Positions 45,340-57,010 of a DNA stretch of 64,000 bases are shown piece by piece. Position 1 is the stretch's first letter, and every line of letters starts with the position of its first letter. The stretch covers positions 90,097 to 154,096 of the forward strand of contig NQMI01000113.1 in the NCBI GenBank assembly GCA_002270565.1. Reading direction: 5' to 3'. The notes under the pieces are model-generated. The model was not told where the DNA came from. It made no database searches and was given only the letters and a program-made list of their open reading frames with translations. The position numbers and the translations under genes are program-made. This DNA comes from Stenocarpella maydis. Taxonomy: Eukaryota > Ascomycota > Sordariomycetes > Diaporthales > Diaporthaceae.

Positions 45340-46384
45340 TCTATATCCAGCCTGGTCTAGGTGATGGGGGCCAGCACCTGCTAGCTGACTTGGAGCCACA
45401 GCCACCATGCCTGCTTGAATGTTTCTGTCTGATTGTTGGGCCTCTGATGTCTTGCACACTGCAGCAGCTGTACGGTTATGCCGGGCGTTGGGCGTTGCCT
45501 GTGGGCGCGCAGAGGTGCACACAGACCGGCTCAAGAGGGAGGTTGAAGCACTGGCCGTGCTGTCTGTCACCCATGGCCATACATACATACATGCTGGTGT
45601 GTCAAGAGAGTATCTACCAAGCCGTTATCCACCAGGTAATTATCTAGCTACACTACCATGATACTGTGCTGTACCGCGGGTGGTACGTACCTGCCTCGGT
45701 CTAGCTCGAGGTAGGGTAGCCAAGTACCCGGCCAGGTACATACGTAGTGTACGGAGTATGCTACTTACAGTCCACCAAGTACACTACACTAGTTCAGGTC
45801 AGTATACCTGGTCCATCCGCCCGACCAATGGCCCTTCCCCACAGGCCCCGCAGATTAGGGGAGATCAATTTCACTTGAAGCTTTGAGCACACCAAGACGA
45901 GCAAGCACACACCCAGGCGCGCCTGCTTCAGGTGGATGTGAAATTCGAGTGTGTGCAATCGAGGCGAGCGGGTTAGTGTCCGTACACCATGTAGCACATG
46001 TACAGTACACTACTTAGCTCCGAGCCCTCGCGCCAACGTCTTTTCCCACACACACTACGCCTACCTCCCTCTCCGCCTCTCCACCTCTCCACACCTCCGC
46101 CCTCCCCCACGACCCAATACACTGCTACATATATATCACGCCTGTCATCAACATATCCCAGGCAATCGGGGCAGCGCCGGCTGGCCAGTGTCAGTCAGCA
46201 GGCATCGGGACCTACCTCTGTCTCCACCTCGTGCGTGGGACTCCGGAGCGTGGTCAAGCCTGGACCTGGGCCTGGGCCTGGGAGTGTGCACGCTGCCGAC
46301 GCCGACGCCGACGCCGTGCCATGTGGTCGAATGCCCGATAAGACACCAAGAAACAATCCCTAGGATGCCCACGCCCACGCCCAG
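45340..46384. other. Intergenic region upstream of ron1
   Basis: Contains GTACC/GGTAC and TACACTA tracts at 45660-45800. CA- and CT-rich leader-like sequence lies at 46040-46140. No gene supported. Confidence 0.4.
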
Positions 46385-48374
46385 ATGTTCACCTCCAACT
46401 CGGCCCATGCTGCCGCCGCTGGACCTGCTGCTCATGGAGCCGGTCCCCGCCACAATCCCGCCCATGCCAGTGTCAACCTCCACCCTCACAGCCTGCCCAT
46501 GGCCACCAACATGAACTCGGCCGGCGTCGATATCAACGTCTTTGACCAAGACCTCAACTTTGACGAGTCGCTGCTGTATGTCTGCCTGTCTCTCAACACC
46601 CCGCCCGTGCCCCTAGACTATTTATTATCCACATGCAACATCGCATCGCGCGTCATTTCCCCCGCCCCACGTGCCACGCACATGGCGAGCCATGTCATGC
46701 CCAATGGCGCATGCGCCCATCACCAGAAGCATTCCAGCTCCCCTGTCCTGTGGCTAACGAGGTTGCTCAACCACCAGTGATGGCGTCAGCGGTCTGGCGC
46801 CCCTCCCCTTCACCCCCTCGTACGAGTTCGACAACTTCAACACCTTTGAAGACCCCTTCTCCTCGTACTCGGCCCGTCCAGCCTACCATGTCGCCGCCCA
46901 CAGCACCGAGCCCTTCAACGAGGGGTCTCCCTCCCAGGAGCTCGACAACAAGCTCCTCAGCTTCTCCGCCCCTATCCCGAGGGCCCAGCTCATCGACGCC
47001 GCCGGCATCCCCGCCGAGCCCAACATGACAGCCGAGCTCTACGGCATGTTCTTCGTCGCCGAGGACGTCTTTGGCGGCGACACTGCCGGACGACCCCTGG
47101 AGCTGACCTGCTACCGGAGGAACTTGTGGCAGTGTTCCGGTCAGATCACCCTGCCGCGCAACATAAGCCATGCCATAGACGAGCAGTCGCAGCAAGTCCA
47201 CATCCTTGACCTCGCAGCCTCCATCACCGCCATAGAGTCCATCGAGGGGAAGGCGACCGAGATCATTTCCATACCATGGAAATCTGCCAGTGACGAGGGG
47301 TCCAAATCCCCCGCCGCCCCCCCGAACATAGCCCTGGACCTGTCCACCGGCCAAGAGATGGACCACCACCGCGTCTCCTTGCCCGTGTCGTGGAAGAGAC
47401 TACAGTTCAAGCATGCGACAGCCAACAACGGCCGGCGCAAGGGCTTGCAGCAGCATTATGTCGTGCAGATCAGCCTCCTGGGCAGGGCCAAGGGTGGGGA
47501 GTACCTGAAGCTCGCCGACATACAGTCCGGGCCCGTCATTGTCAGGGGTCGTAGCCCGAGGAATTTTGACAGTCGAAAGGACGTGCCCCTGTCTGGTGAC
47601 AAGAAGGTTGAGAGAAGGGCCACCATGACACCTTCAGACACAGCCCCTGCCCCCAAGGTCGAGCGGACCGGAGACCTGGCGCACAACATACAGAAATACC
47701 ACTCCCTGGGGAACGTGCAGGTACGATCATCTGTTGCCTTGGCCACCTACAGTACTTTTCCCCCTAAGGGCCAGAGGCTAACGCTGACCACAGCAGTCTG
47801 GAGATTGGGCATCTCCGCACCCGTACGCCCAGCCGGGACCGTCGTCTTCCAAGAAGCTCGCATTATCGCCGAACCTCGGCCGACCACCCGTGCCGCCGTG
47901 GTCCTCTGAGCCATCAGTCTCTAAGCCGGGGCAGCCCACAACGCCGCGGAGCAACTCGTTCCAGCGCGGCGTGCCATCGAGCTTGCCCATCAGCCTATCC
48001 CTCTCCGAGGACGAGCGCAGCCCCAACCGCTCGACCTCGGACTGCACGTCACCGCGCCATGCGAAGTCGATACTCGCCGCCCAGGGCCTGCAGAAGAGCC
48101 CCGAGGACGACGAGGAGCAGCTCTATGAGTATTTCCCCCTAAGCCTCGATGATTGGTAGGTCTCGACCCGTCCTGCGCTCCAAAGTCGTTGGCGCAGACA
48201 TTCATGTCAGGGTATGCGTCGGCATACAAGCCAACACACGTTGACTCGATCTTTAGGCAACAACCCGTGGACGCCATCTACCGCCCTCACGTCGTCCACC
48301 ACGTGTTTGTGCCCCCAGAACTCAAGGCGCAGCAGGTCCGTAATAGGACCAAGCGATACTTCTCGTCTGACTGA
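46385..48374 (+). CDS. ron1: Ndt80/PhoG-like transcription factor, RON1 type
   Basis: Exons 46385-46575, 46778-47720, 47794-48155 and 48257-48374, about 537 residues. Start MFTSNSAHAAAAG. Joins: FDESLL-DGVSGLAPLPF, LGNVQ-(Q)SGDWASPHPY, LSLDDW-QQPVDAIYRPHVVHH. The Ndt80 DNA-binding domain occupies exon 2 (PIPRAQLIDAAGIPAEPNMT, LYGMFFVAEDVFGG, LTCYRRNLWQCSGQITLPRN, then ...VSLPVSWKRLQFKHATANNG). The C-terminus (YEYFPLSLDDW then VDAIYRPHVVHHVFVPPELK) is the conserved tail of the VIB-1/RON1 class. RON1 activates the GlcNAc catabolic cluster in Trichoderma reesei; its place between nag3 and hxk3 supports that role here rather than VIB-1 or FSD-1. The exon 3 acceptor is a tandem CAGCAG. Without the last splice the protein would stop at TAG right after DDW. 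Confidence 0.9.
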
Positions 48375-49168
48375 CTGATTTATGGCCGATATGTGGCCGG
48401 TGTCTCTCCACTGCGTTTGGTTTTGTTGTAATGTACTATGTTTTGCGGCATGGGGGCATTTTCTTTTTGTCTGGTCCAGACTATGCGAAGGAGACGTTTC
48501 TCAAACCACTTGCAGCTTGTGCTCGGGGAGGAATTAGTGAACGTAATCGGCTCATGAATAAGCTGCGGAAACCCGGGGAGTTATAAATCGGCAGTAGTGG
48601 CAGCCCTGTCGCTCTAGCCCGTCGTGGGAGAGAATGGGTACTGAGTATTATTCCCCCATTTCTGGTTCTGAACACAATTGTGAGATGTGGAGGGAGGGGG
48701 AAAGGTGGGGGCGAGGGAGATCACTGTCTACATACTCGTGATAATATTTGTTTCCGCACCTGCTGGTTGTTTGGGGCTTGGGGAGAGGCGCCATACTCAT
48801 GAGGCTTGTGGCTCCTCGTTGCATGGAATGCGACACGGACACGGGGGCAATCCGTCAAGATTTAGAAATTTTGAACTTATTGGGCGGTCATCACAATATT
48901 AAATTTATGTGAGAGTGTGCTTGCTTTTGTACTTGTGTTCAGAACCTGATACCTTCACGCCTTCAATGCTCAATGCTACCGTCCAAGATCCCAACTCCGG
49001 AGTGTGGCCCTCAAAGCCCCTCGTACCATGCTAGATGTATGCAAGCCATAGGCAACCCAAATGGACACGCCGGGCGGTCCTAGAAAATGGCTAACCGGAA
49101 AGTCTCCAACAACTCGCTCGGCCGATTGGGGATTTCATGAAATGCACCCCCCTGCCAGGCCGAGTCGC
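48375..49168. other. Convergent intergenic region ron1/hxk3
   Basis: 3' UTRs of ron1 and hxk3. No gene or notable repeat. Confidence 0.45.
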
Positions 49169-50868
49169 TCAATTCGCCTTGCCCTCCTCCAGACAGGCCA
49201 GCGCTACAGCCGCCCCGAGCAGCGAGCTCTCCTTGGCTCCGGAGAGGCTGATGGTGCCGGGTTTAGCACCTGCGGACGAGAGGAGCCCGTCGATGTAGCC
49301 CTGGCAGCTCTCGAGGTAGCACGGATACTGCTCGATGACGGAACCGTTGAAGGCGACCACGTGGCCCTCGAGGCTCAGCTCGCCCTGCGCGGCGGCGGCG
49401 AAGTGAGACGGGGCCGACCGCGAGGAAGCCAACAGGTCAGCCTCGGCCTCGTTCTTGAACTGCCAGAGGGCGAAGAGTGATGATGCTACTATGGCGGCTG
49501 AGCGCCGCGATATGTATGATGCGAGGGAGCGGATGAAGGCCATGTCTGCTGTGGTGGGCTCAGCGGGTGATGGGTGACGGGACCGGAAGACTATGAGTGA
49601 GGATCTCAGCGATGACGATGTATCTCTGCAGGGCAAGTCAGCTGAATCATGTTGATAGCCTCTCCCGCCTTGGTTGGGGCTGAACGTGAGGGATGGCTCT
49701 ATACGCACGCTTCTATGAGGGATATTGTTTCCGAGTCCAGGGAGTAGGGGAGGTGCAACGATGGGGGTACGACACCGCCCAGCACGCCAGCGGTCCCGAT
49801 GGCCTCGATGAGTGCCAGCCTACACATCTCGCCCAGGTAGAAGCCGCTGACCATGTGTTCGAGCGGCTGGAAGTCGGGCTTTGGGTGGGCGGCGTTGAGA
49901 GCCCTGTCCCACCGCGTGAGCGGCAGGATGCCCCTGCCGAACATGCCCAGCTCCGTGTTGACGATGACGTGGCTCGCCCTGTCGAACCAGGAGGCGGGCC
50001 GGCTGCCGAACTTTTCCCGGCCAATGGTTGGCACGGGAAGGTGGACGGCGATGTTGACGCCGGTGCCCAGGATCAGGCCGAAGCGCGTCGATGAGTTCAG
50101 GTAGGCCTCAGACAGGAGGCAGGCGGATGAGTCGTTTACGATGGCGGCCAGCTCGACGTGGAGGCCCTTGGCCCCGCAGGCCGTCCTGATGATGTCCCCA
50201 AGGTCCTGGCCAAGGAGGCCGTCAGCGGCAAGGAAGCCCTTGCCCATGGCCTGCAGCCTCCCGCCCTTGTGGGAGGTCTGCTCGATGGGGAAGCTCCATG
50301 CCAGCCCCATGAGGAGCGGCCGCTCAGGGGTGTTGTCGGAGCCCAAGGCGCCGGAGAGGGTGTCCACGATCCTCTGGGCCATCCAGTCGAAGAAAGCGGT
50401 GCCCCTGAGCTTCTTGGTGGGCGGGTCGATCCTGAACGAGTCCAGGCGGGCGATGCGGCTCTCACTGCCTCGAGCCTCGCGGCCGCGCAGCTCGACCAGG
50501 GCGACGCGGAGGGTCGATCCACCGACATCTAGGGCGAGGTACTGACCGCACTCCGAGCGGCTCGGCAGCTGGTGGTTGTATGACGGCAGCATGCAGGCCG
50601 GGTTATTCAGCAAGCCATCCTTGAACTGTGCCTTGAGCCGCTGGGAGAAGTCCCTCAGGGAGTCTGGGCGGATGGGGTGCAGCAATAAGTCGTGGGCCTC
50701 CCTGAGGAAGTCGTCGGGACTCGTGCGCGGCTTGGAGGCCACATCGTCTCGCGCGGCGTCCTTTATTGCGGCGGGGCTGATCCAGAAGGCAAGCAGGGCC
50801 TGGAGGAAAGTCTTGCCTCGCAGCAAGGACTTGAGGGCGGCGACAAAGACGTCTCGAAGTGTGGGCAT
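49169..50868 (-). CDS. hxk3: Hexokinase-family N-acetylglucosamine kinase
   Basis: Exons 50868-49709 and 49625-49169 (83-bp intron; the splice restores SLIEA-DTSSSLRSSLIVF), 538 residues. Hexokinase fold motifs: phosphate-1 LALDVGGSTLRVALVEL; sugar-binding LLMGLAWSFPIEQTSHKGGR and GKGFLAADGLLGQDL; catalytic region AAIVNDSSACLLSEAY (VND-S instead of the VND-T of glycolytic hexokinases); ILGTGVNIAVHLP; and the C-terminal LEGHVVAFNGSVIEQYP. It diverges from glucose hexokinases and matches HXK3, the GlcNAc kinase of the fungal cluster: GlcNAc + ATP gives GlcNAc-6-phosphate, the DAC1 substrate. The N-terminus (MPTLRDVFVAALKSLLRGKT) is moderately hydrophobic but does not look like a classical signal peptide. 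Confidence 0.92.
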
Positions 50869-51129
50869 TGCAGCGGAAATATATGACTGGGAAAACGAGC
50901 GGCTGGCCCTGGCGTGGCAGCATATAGAGGGGTGGAAGGGGGGAAGGGGTCGTTCAGGATGTGTGAATCAAGTCATTGGGGCCAAAAAGGGATGTCGAGG
51001 GGATCCAAGACTGGTCGAGGGGGCTTATCAAGCACAGTGAGTATTATATGGAAGAGAAAGGCAGGTTGCTCGGTCTGCCCGCTACCACCACGCCATACAG
51101 AAGAGCAACACGCGGATACAAACAAGCAT

Positions 51130-51130
<1 letters not shown>

Positions 51131-51164
<34 letters not shown>
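51131..51164. repeat. (CACG)n microsatellite
   Basis: Uninterrupted CACG tetranucleotide run in the hxk3/gda1 intergenic region. Confidence 0.9.
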
Positions 51165-52501
51165 CAGTCGCGGGAGGGAAGACGCGGGTTTGAAAGGGGG
51201 GGGGAGTTGTGGTTGCGATGACTTCGTACAGCACACACCACGCCCACATGGGCTTTCTGCGACTGCGACTGCGAGTGGTAAACGGAACAGGAAGAAGACG
51301 AGAGCCAAACCCGGGCACCCAATAGGGAGCAGGAGGTTCCCGTGGGGTGACTTGGGAGTGCGTACGACCCAAGGCGATTGTGGTGGGGGTGATGAAACAA
51401 TCAATGGACGGATGGACGGGTGGGATGCGTTCTTGTTGTTGTCGTTGTTGTCGTCGTCGTCGTTGCCGTTGCCGTCGAGGTTGCGGTTGAGATTGTGATG
51501 GTGGTGGGCCTGCTGTTATTTCCCCCCCCCCCCGCCTACTTACCTAGGCACTCCGTAGATGGGAAAGGGACCTCAGCACACGACCAGCGGACGGGGTGAT
51601 TGGTTCGCAGATGGCTGATTCGGGAGATTGTCGGGTCCAGGGCTGGGAAAGGAAAGCCAGGAAGATGCCGGCCTGTGCCGTATTGTGCCGCATTGTGTTG
51701 TGCCGTGTTGTATTGTGAGGTGAGGTGAGGTCAACCTTGGAAGCGAAGGCGACTGGACTGGAACGTAACGTAACGTTGCCCAAGGCTTGATGAGTTGAGG
51801 GTCCAGTCGAGATATGACGGGCGGGCGCCCTTGGCCTGCAATGACGGACATGGACACGGACATGGACGTGACTGCCTGACTGGCTGACTGCTCGATCAAT
51901 GCCGCTTCAAAGCATCATCTCTTGCAACATGATTGTGGTATAGTACGGTACTACAGCACAGTGCTACTGTATTACAGGGAGGCGACATGGATACACATAC
52001 CTAAGTACTTGAGTAGGTGAGTGCTTAAGTAGGTACTGGGTAGTAGATGCAATCCCATTATTGATAAGACGTTGCAGCCAGGCAGGCATGTGTCAACCCT
52101 GTAGCCGTGATGCCCTAACCCTCACAACGTCATGGTCTACATTTTGCTACGCCTTCCTGTCCGGCACTGCGCACTGCGTGGGCCAGCTGATTGTAACCAT
52201 GGCTCATCACTCGTTACCTTTTCTCCTCGCCGAAACCCCAGAGAACCTGCTGCCGGTCGTCGACACTCGGCCCGTCAGTCGGAACAACCGGGCCCCTCCC
52301 CTCTATCATGTATCTACCGGCCTACCCAGATAGGTGGTACTTGACCATGTATCCAGGTACCCGGCTGTGTGTGTGTTTTATCTCTCCACGGCTACCACAT
52401 GCCACATCCACACAGCGCCCCCGACTCTCTACTCGAGTCAAAGTAGCTAGGCCTCACGCAAGGCTGAGTAGGTTCGACGGCGTCACTTGGTAGCCACGCC
52501 G

Positions 52502-52504
<3 letters not shown>

Positions 52505-52544
<40 letters not shown>

Positions 52545-52546
52545 AG
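52505..52546 (+). repeat. T38 homopolymer followed by GCAG
   Basis: Thirty-eight consecutive T residues (52505-52542), immediately followed by GCAG and then GTGCC-type short repeats. It looks like a polypyrimidine tract with a 3' splice site, so it may end a 5'-UTR intron of gda1, 380 bp upstream of the ATG. Alternatively it is the A-tail footprint of a minus-strand retroinsertion. Confidence 0.6.
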
Positions 52547-52925
52547 TGCCAGTGCCAGTGGCACCACCGCCCACCACACCGTTCCCGTCTGTTGGACTCA
52601 CACGGTGGAGCCTCCTGCCCTACCACCACAGTGAACGTTCCATCGTCTTGCTTTCACATCATCGCTTCTCCCATGGCCTTGCTGCCCGTTTGGCAGTGCG
52701 TGGGACACACTCCGATCATGTGCCGGCCGGCCAACTAAAGTCGCCTCCCGATCCTGCGCCGCCGGTATATCCTCCCTCTCTCATGTCTCCTTTCTGTCCT
52801 CACCGAGTGCCCCCAGGACCCGTGTCCCAAGAACCCACCTCGGTTGTCCGCAAGACCGGCTTTTTGTTTCTTTGACTGACCCTCTGTCCTTGCGCCCCCA
52901 CTGTCATATCTGTTGTATACTCAAG

Positions 52926-54248
52926 ATGAGGTTCATCATCCGCGACGACGCCGAGCAGGCCAGCGTCTACGTCGCCAATTACGTGGTTGATCGTATCAAG
53001 CATTTCAACCCAACCCCGTCTCACCCCTTTGTCCTTGGCCTACCTACCGGCTCAAGCCCCCTCGGTGTCTACAAGGTTCTGGTTGAAAAGTACAAGGCTG
53101 GCGAGGTAGGCATGATCGGATCTTTCCATTTCGTTTGCGGGGCCATGCAGAGATGTACACGCGCATCGATGCTCATGAGGTGGCTATAGATATCTTTTGA
53201 CAATGTCGTCACCTTCAACATGGACGAGTACATTGGCATACCCCGTGACCACCCAGAAAGCTATCACTCCTTCATGTGGAAGAACTTGTTCCAGCATGTA
53301 AACATCAAACCCGGCAACGTCAATATCCTCAACGGCAATGCTCCCAACCTTGAGGCCGAATGCATCGACTACGAGGCCAAGATCAAGAGCGTCGGCGGCA
53401 TCGACCTCTTCCTCGCAGGCATTGGCGAGGATGGCCACATCGCATTCAACGAGCCCGGCTCCAGCCTGGCATCCCGCACTCGCGTAAAGACGTTGGCCTA
53501 CGACACTATCCTGGCTAACTCGCGCTTCTTCGGCAATGACCTGGACAAGGTCCCCAAGATGGCACTGACCGTCGGCGTGCAGACGGTGCTCGAGGCCCGC
53601 GAGGTCGTCGCTATCATCCTGGGTGCCAGGAAGGCTCTGGCCCTGCAGAAGTGCATCGAGCAAGGGGTAAACCACATGTGGACGCTTTCGAGCCTGCAGC
53701 TGCACCCCCACCCCATGATCGTGTGCGACGAGGATGCCACGCTCGAGTTGCAGGTCAAGACCGTCAAGGTAAGCTTCGTGCCGCCATGTCTACCCCTTCA
53801 ACCCCAAACTCCACCATCACGTAGCCACTCCTGAGCAGGCTTGCGGCTAAATGTCCCCGGTCATATGCAGTACTTCAAGTCCATAGAGAAGGTGGCCACG
53901 AGCCAGGGTTTCGAGCAGATCCTGCCCTCCCCAATCCGCACCGGCCCCAATGTGAAGACCTTCAAGCCCATCTCCGCCCAGCCAGTACCCATTACCGTCA
54001 TCGACGAGGTCTCCCCCCCTCTGTCGCCCAGGGAATCTTCCCCGACCATCCTCAGCCCCCAGCCCACCACATCAAGGCTCCTGCGCGCTTCGTCGCCGGC
54101 CAACGAGTACCCTGTGCGCTCTGTCTCCCCAGACTTCGACCTGGTCCCGGACAGGATGGCAGACCGCCTGCCGGACCCTGGTTTTGCAAATATGCGGTTG
54201 ACCCCCAGCCCCGATGCGCAGAACGCTAGGCAGGTCGGTGTTCACTAG
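52926..54248 (+). CDS. gda1: Glucosamine-6-phosphate deaminase (NagB type)
   Basis: Exons 52926-53105, 53190-53768 and 53871-54248, 378 residues. Converts glucosamine-6-phosphate to fructose-6-phosphate plus ammonia, the last step of GlcNAc catabolism. Motifs: [12 protein letters not shown] (phosphate loop), [10 protein letters not shown] (Asp72) and [17 protein letters not shown] (Asp141, His143, Glu148); these positions coincide with the E. coli NagB catalytic numbering. Splices restore [14 protein letters not shown] and [14 protein letters not shown]. Beyond the ~260-residue core is a fungal C-terminal extension of about 90 residues rich in Ser/Pro ([17 protein letters not shown]...), likely disordered. 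Cytosolic. Divergent partner of hxk3. Confidence 0.95.
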
Positions 54249-54611
54249 CTGAGGTGGTTCTGTAAGATATCTGTGTTGTTTCGACTATGGCAAGAACCAG
54301 TATTAGAACACCCACGGCGTTGAGGGGAAGGGGGGGGTAAGGGGAGAAGAAATGAGATTGTCAGGGCACGTCTGGGTTGCTTGATGTGTTTAACTGCCGA
54401 TTCAATCGTTACAGGACTCGCTCAGGGTAGACGCGGCCGGCTAGAGATCACATCTTCGAAGGCTTGCGAGGGAAATCCTCTTTTCCCAGCGAACGTGCCA
54501 ACAGAATTGGTACGGTACTAAAAGAGAATGGAAGAAAAAAAAAAAGAAAAAAAGTCCAACTTCATGCTGCTTCCTTACTTGAGGCGCGGCGGAATTGTGT
54601 GTATATGCCTT
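54249..54611. other. Convergent intergenic region gda1/GH31
   Basis: 3' UTR sequence with an A-rich run at 54530-54553 and G-rich runs near 54328. No gene. Confidence 0.45.
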
Positions 54612-57010
54612 CTACATGAGTAGCTCGATGCCCCTGCTTGTAGACTCGTCTAGCTGCCTGCCGTCCTTGCTCACAGTAGGCGCCCCCTTGAGGATGTCCT
54701 CGCCCTGAAGTTTCCCGTCAGGCGTCACCGTTATCGTGCCGAGCTCCTTGCCCGCATTGTCGAAAAGCGTGGCCCTGGCACCCTCACTGACTCTATACAA
54801 GCAGACCTCCAGGTCCTCGGCGTAGTCATAGACGGCACCTCTCACCCCCTGCTTGCCGAGCAGCAGGATCGAGTTTTCCCTGACGTACAGCGGCAGGGTC
54901 CCAAAGCCATGCTTCTCCTTGAGCCAACAGGGCCCTGTTCGCACTTGGTTGGTGAAGAAGGACGTCCACTTGCCCTTGGGCAGGTAGAAGTCCACCTCGC
55001 CGCTCTCGTCAAAGACCGGCGCCGCCAGCAGGTTCTCGCCTACCATGAACTGCCTGTCCAGGTACCAGGACGTCGGGTCGCCGGGGAACTCTAGGCACAT
55101 GGCCCTCAGGCTCAGGGGCAGGCCGCCTTCGATGGCCTTGGCGGCCTGCGCGTAGAGGTACGGCATCAGCCTGTTCTTGAGGGCGGCCCACCTGGAGAGG
55201 GTCCTGGTGCAGCCCTCGTCGCCCCTGTCGTCACCGTCGATGGTCCACGGCACGCGGTAGGAGCTGCTGCCGTGCAGGCGCGAGTGGCTGCACAGCAGGC
55301 CCAAGGCGACCCAGCGCTTGTACACCCACGCGGGCGGACACCCCTCGAAGCCGCCGATGTCGACGCTCCAGAAGGCAAACCCGCCCAGGCCCAGGCCCAG
55401 GCCGCCGCGCACCGACTCCGCCATGGCCTCGGGCGTCGACTCGCAGTCACCGCCCCACTGCAGTGGGAAGCGCTGCGTCCCCGCAGTGGCGGCCCGCGCG
55501 AACAAGACAGCCTGGCCGGCGCCATAGCGCGCCTGCAGCGCCTCATAGACAAGCTTGTTGTACAGGAATGCGTAGAAGTTGTGCATCTTCTCCGGGTCCA
55601 CCGAGGCGTCGTGCCAAGCGACGTCGCGGGAGGGGATGCGCTCGCCAAAGTCGGTCTTGATGGCGTCGATGCCCTGGTCGAAGAGCTTGTTCAGGCACCC
55701 CACGTACCACTCGCACGCGGCCGGGTTGGTGAAGTCGACAAGCGCCATGCCGGCCTGCCACAGGTCCCACTGCCAGATGTCCCCGTTCTTGCGCCGCAGG
55801 AAGTACCCCTTGTCGGCGCCCTCGCGGAACGCCTCTCCGTGCTGCGCGATGTATGGGTTGATCCACACGCACACCTTCTTGACCAGCCCCGAGGCCTTGA
55901 GCCGGCCTATCTGGGCCTTGGGGTCCGGGAACCGCTCCGAGTCGAAGACGAAGTCGGTCCACCTGAAGGCGGGCATCCAGAAGCAGTCGTAGTGGAAGAC
56001 GTCGACGGTGATGTCGCGCTCCTTCATGCCCTCGAGGAAGCTGGTGACCGTCGCCTCGTCGTAGCTGGTCGTGAAGCTGGTGCTCAGCCACAGGCCGAAG
56101 CTCCACGAGGGCAGCCTACCTGGCTGGCCAGTCAGGGTGGAGTACCGACCAAGGACCTCCTTTGGGGTCCTGCCGTGGATGATGTACCACTTGAGCCTCT
56201 GGCCCCGGACGCTCGTCTGGACGCGGGCGCAGCGCTCGCTCCCGATCTCCATCTCGACCCTGCCCGAGTGGTCGATGAAGATTCCGTACCCGCGGTTGCT
56301 CAGCCAGAACGAGATGTTCTTGTAGGCCTGGTCGCTAGACGTACCGCCGTCGGCGTTCCACAGCGTGATGGACTGGCCCAACTTGTTGAAGGGCCCAAAC
56401 CGCTCGCCAAGGCCGTGGACTGACTCCCCCACGGAGAGGGAGGTCTGGGTGAAGACATAGTGCTTGAAGTCCCGCATGTCGCCGGTCTGTAATGGGTTGC
56501 TGGGAGCCGGGTTATAGGCCAGACCTACGCTCCTGTTCGCGAGAGACGTCAGGTGCTTCGAGCCGTCTGCGGCATCGAAGCTGATGTCAAAGGTCCCTGG
56601 CTTGATGGTAGCGGCCAGGGAGCCCGAGAGCAGAGTTTTGCCCTTGACCCCCTCGACAACGCGTGATTCGACCCCGGGCCCGCCGCCGGGGTAGAGGTCA
56701 AAATGAGGTCCTCTGTTGACTGCCCCATCCCAATGGGTGGTCTCGACGGATATGATGCCGTCGCTCCGTGCCTCGAGGTCCTGTTTGGATTTCAGCTGTT
56801 GCTTTTTCCGCCCGTCGGGCTGGCCCGTGTGGTCTGGAGGCATACGATTGTCAAGGTGCTCAGGTTGAGAGTGTCTCCGCGAGACTTGATCTTCTTGGTT
56901 GGGCATAGCAGGCTCAAGCCACGGTCTGTTCTTTTGATGTTGTATACCTCCTCTGCGTATTCGACCCTCATCCCCTCGGCCGTCAACCACATGCCGTCTC
57001 GGAACTTCAT
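54612..57010 (-). CDS. GH31 glycosidase, intracellular alpha-xylosidase type
   Basis: Exons 57010-56846 and 56780-54612 (65-bp intron ATC|GTATGC...ACAG|GAC), 777 residues. The start MKFRDGMWLTAEGMRVEYAE is the canonical N-terminus of fungal and bacterial YicI-like alpha-xylosidases; the open frame runs farther 5' but without ATG. Visible: GESVHGLGERFGPFNKLGQ, RLPSWSFGLWLSTSF, DVFHYDCFWMPAFRW, nucleophile in GIDAIKTDFGERIP (Asp near residue 428), ALFARAATAGTQRFPLQWGGD (acid/base region), and DRQFMVGENLLAAPVFDESG. No signal peptide, so probably cytosolic. Likely reaction: release of alpha-linked xylose, for example from isoprimeverose; alpha-glucosidase activity cannot be excluded from sequence alone. 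Divergent from the secreted GH3 gene. Confidence 0.92.

Larger units (their letters stand above)
50869..52925. promoter_or_regulatory. Shared divergent promoter region hxk3/gda1
   Basis: 2.06 kb between the start codons of hxk3 and gda1. It holds a CACG microsatellite, GTTGTC/GTCGTC triplet runs at 51432-51490, a C11 run near 51523, TAAGTACTTGAGTAGG tracts near 52000-52040, and a T38 tract followed by GCAG. No gene seen. Confidence 0.45.

Noticed and set aside
44947..45588. 213-codon minus-strand frame rich in His/Arg/Pro
   Set aside because: Antisense shadow of the nag3 C-terminal exon.
55272..56423. 383-codon plus-strand frame opposite the GH31 gene
   Set aside because: Antisense shadow of a GC-rich conserved coding exon; composition (Ala/Val/Asp/Leu/Arg) is typical of such shadows.
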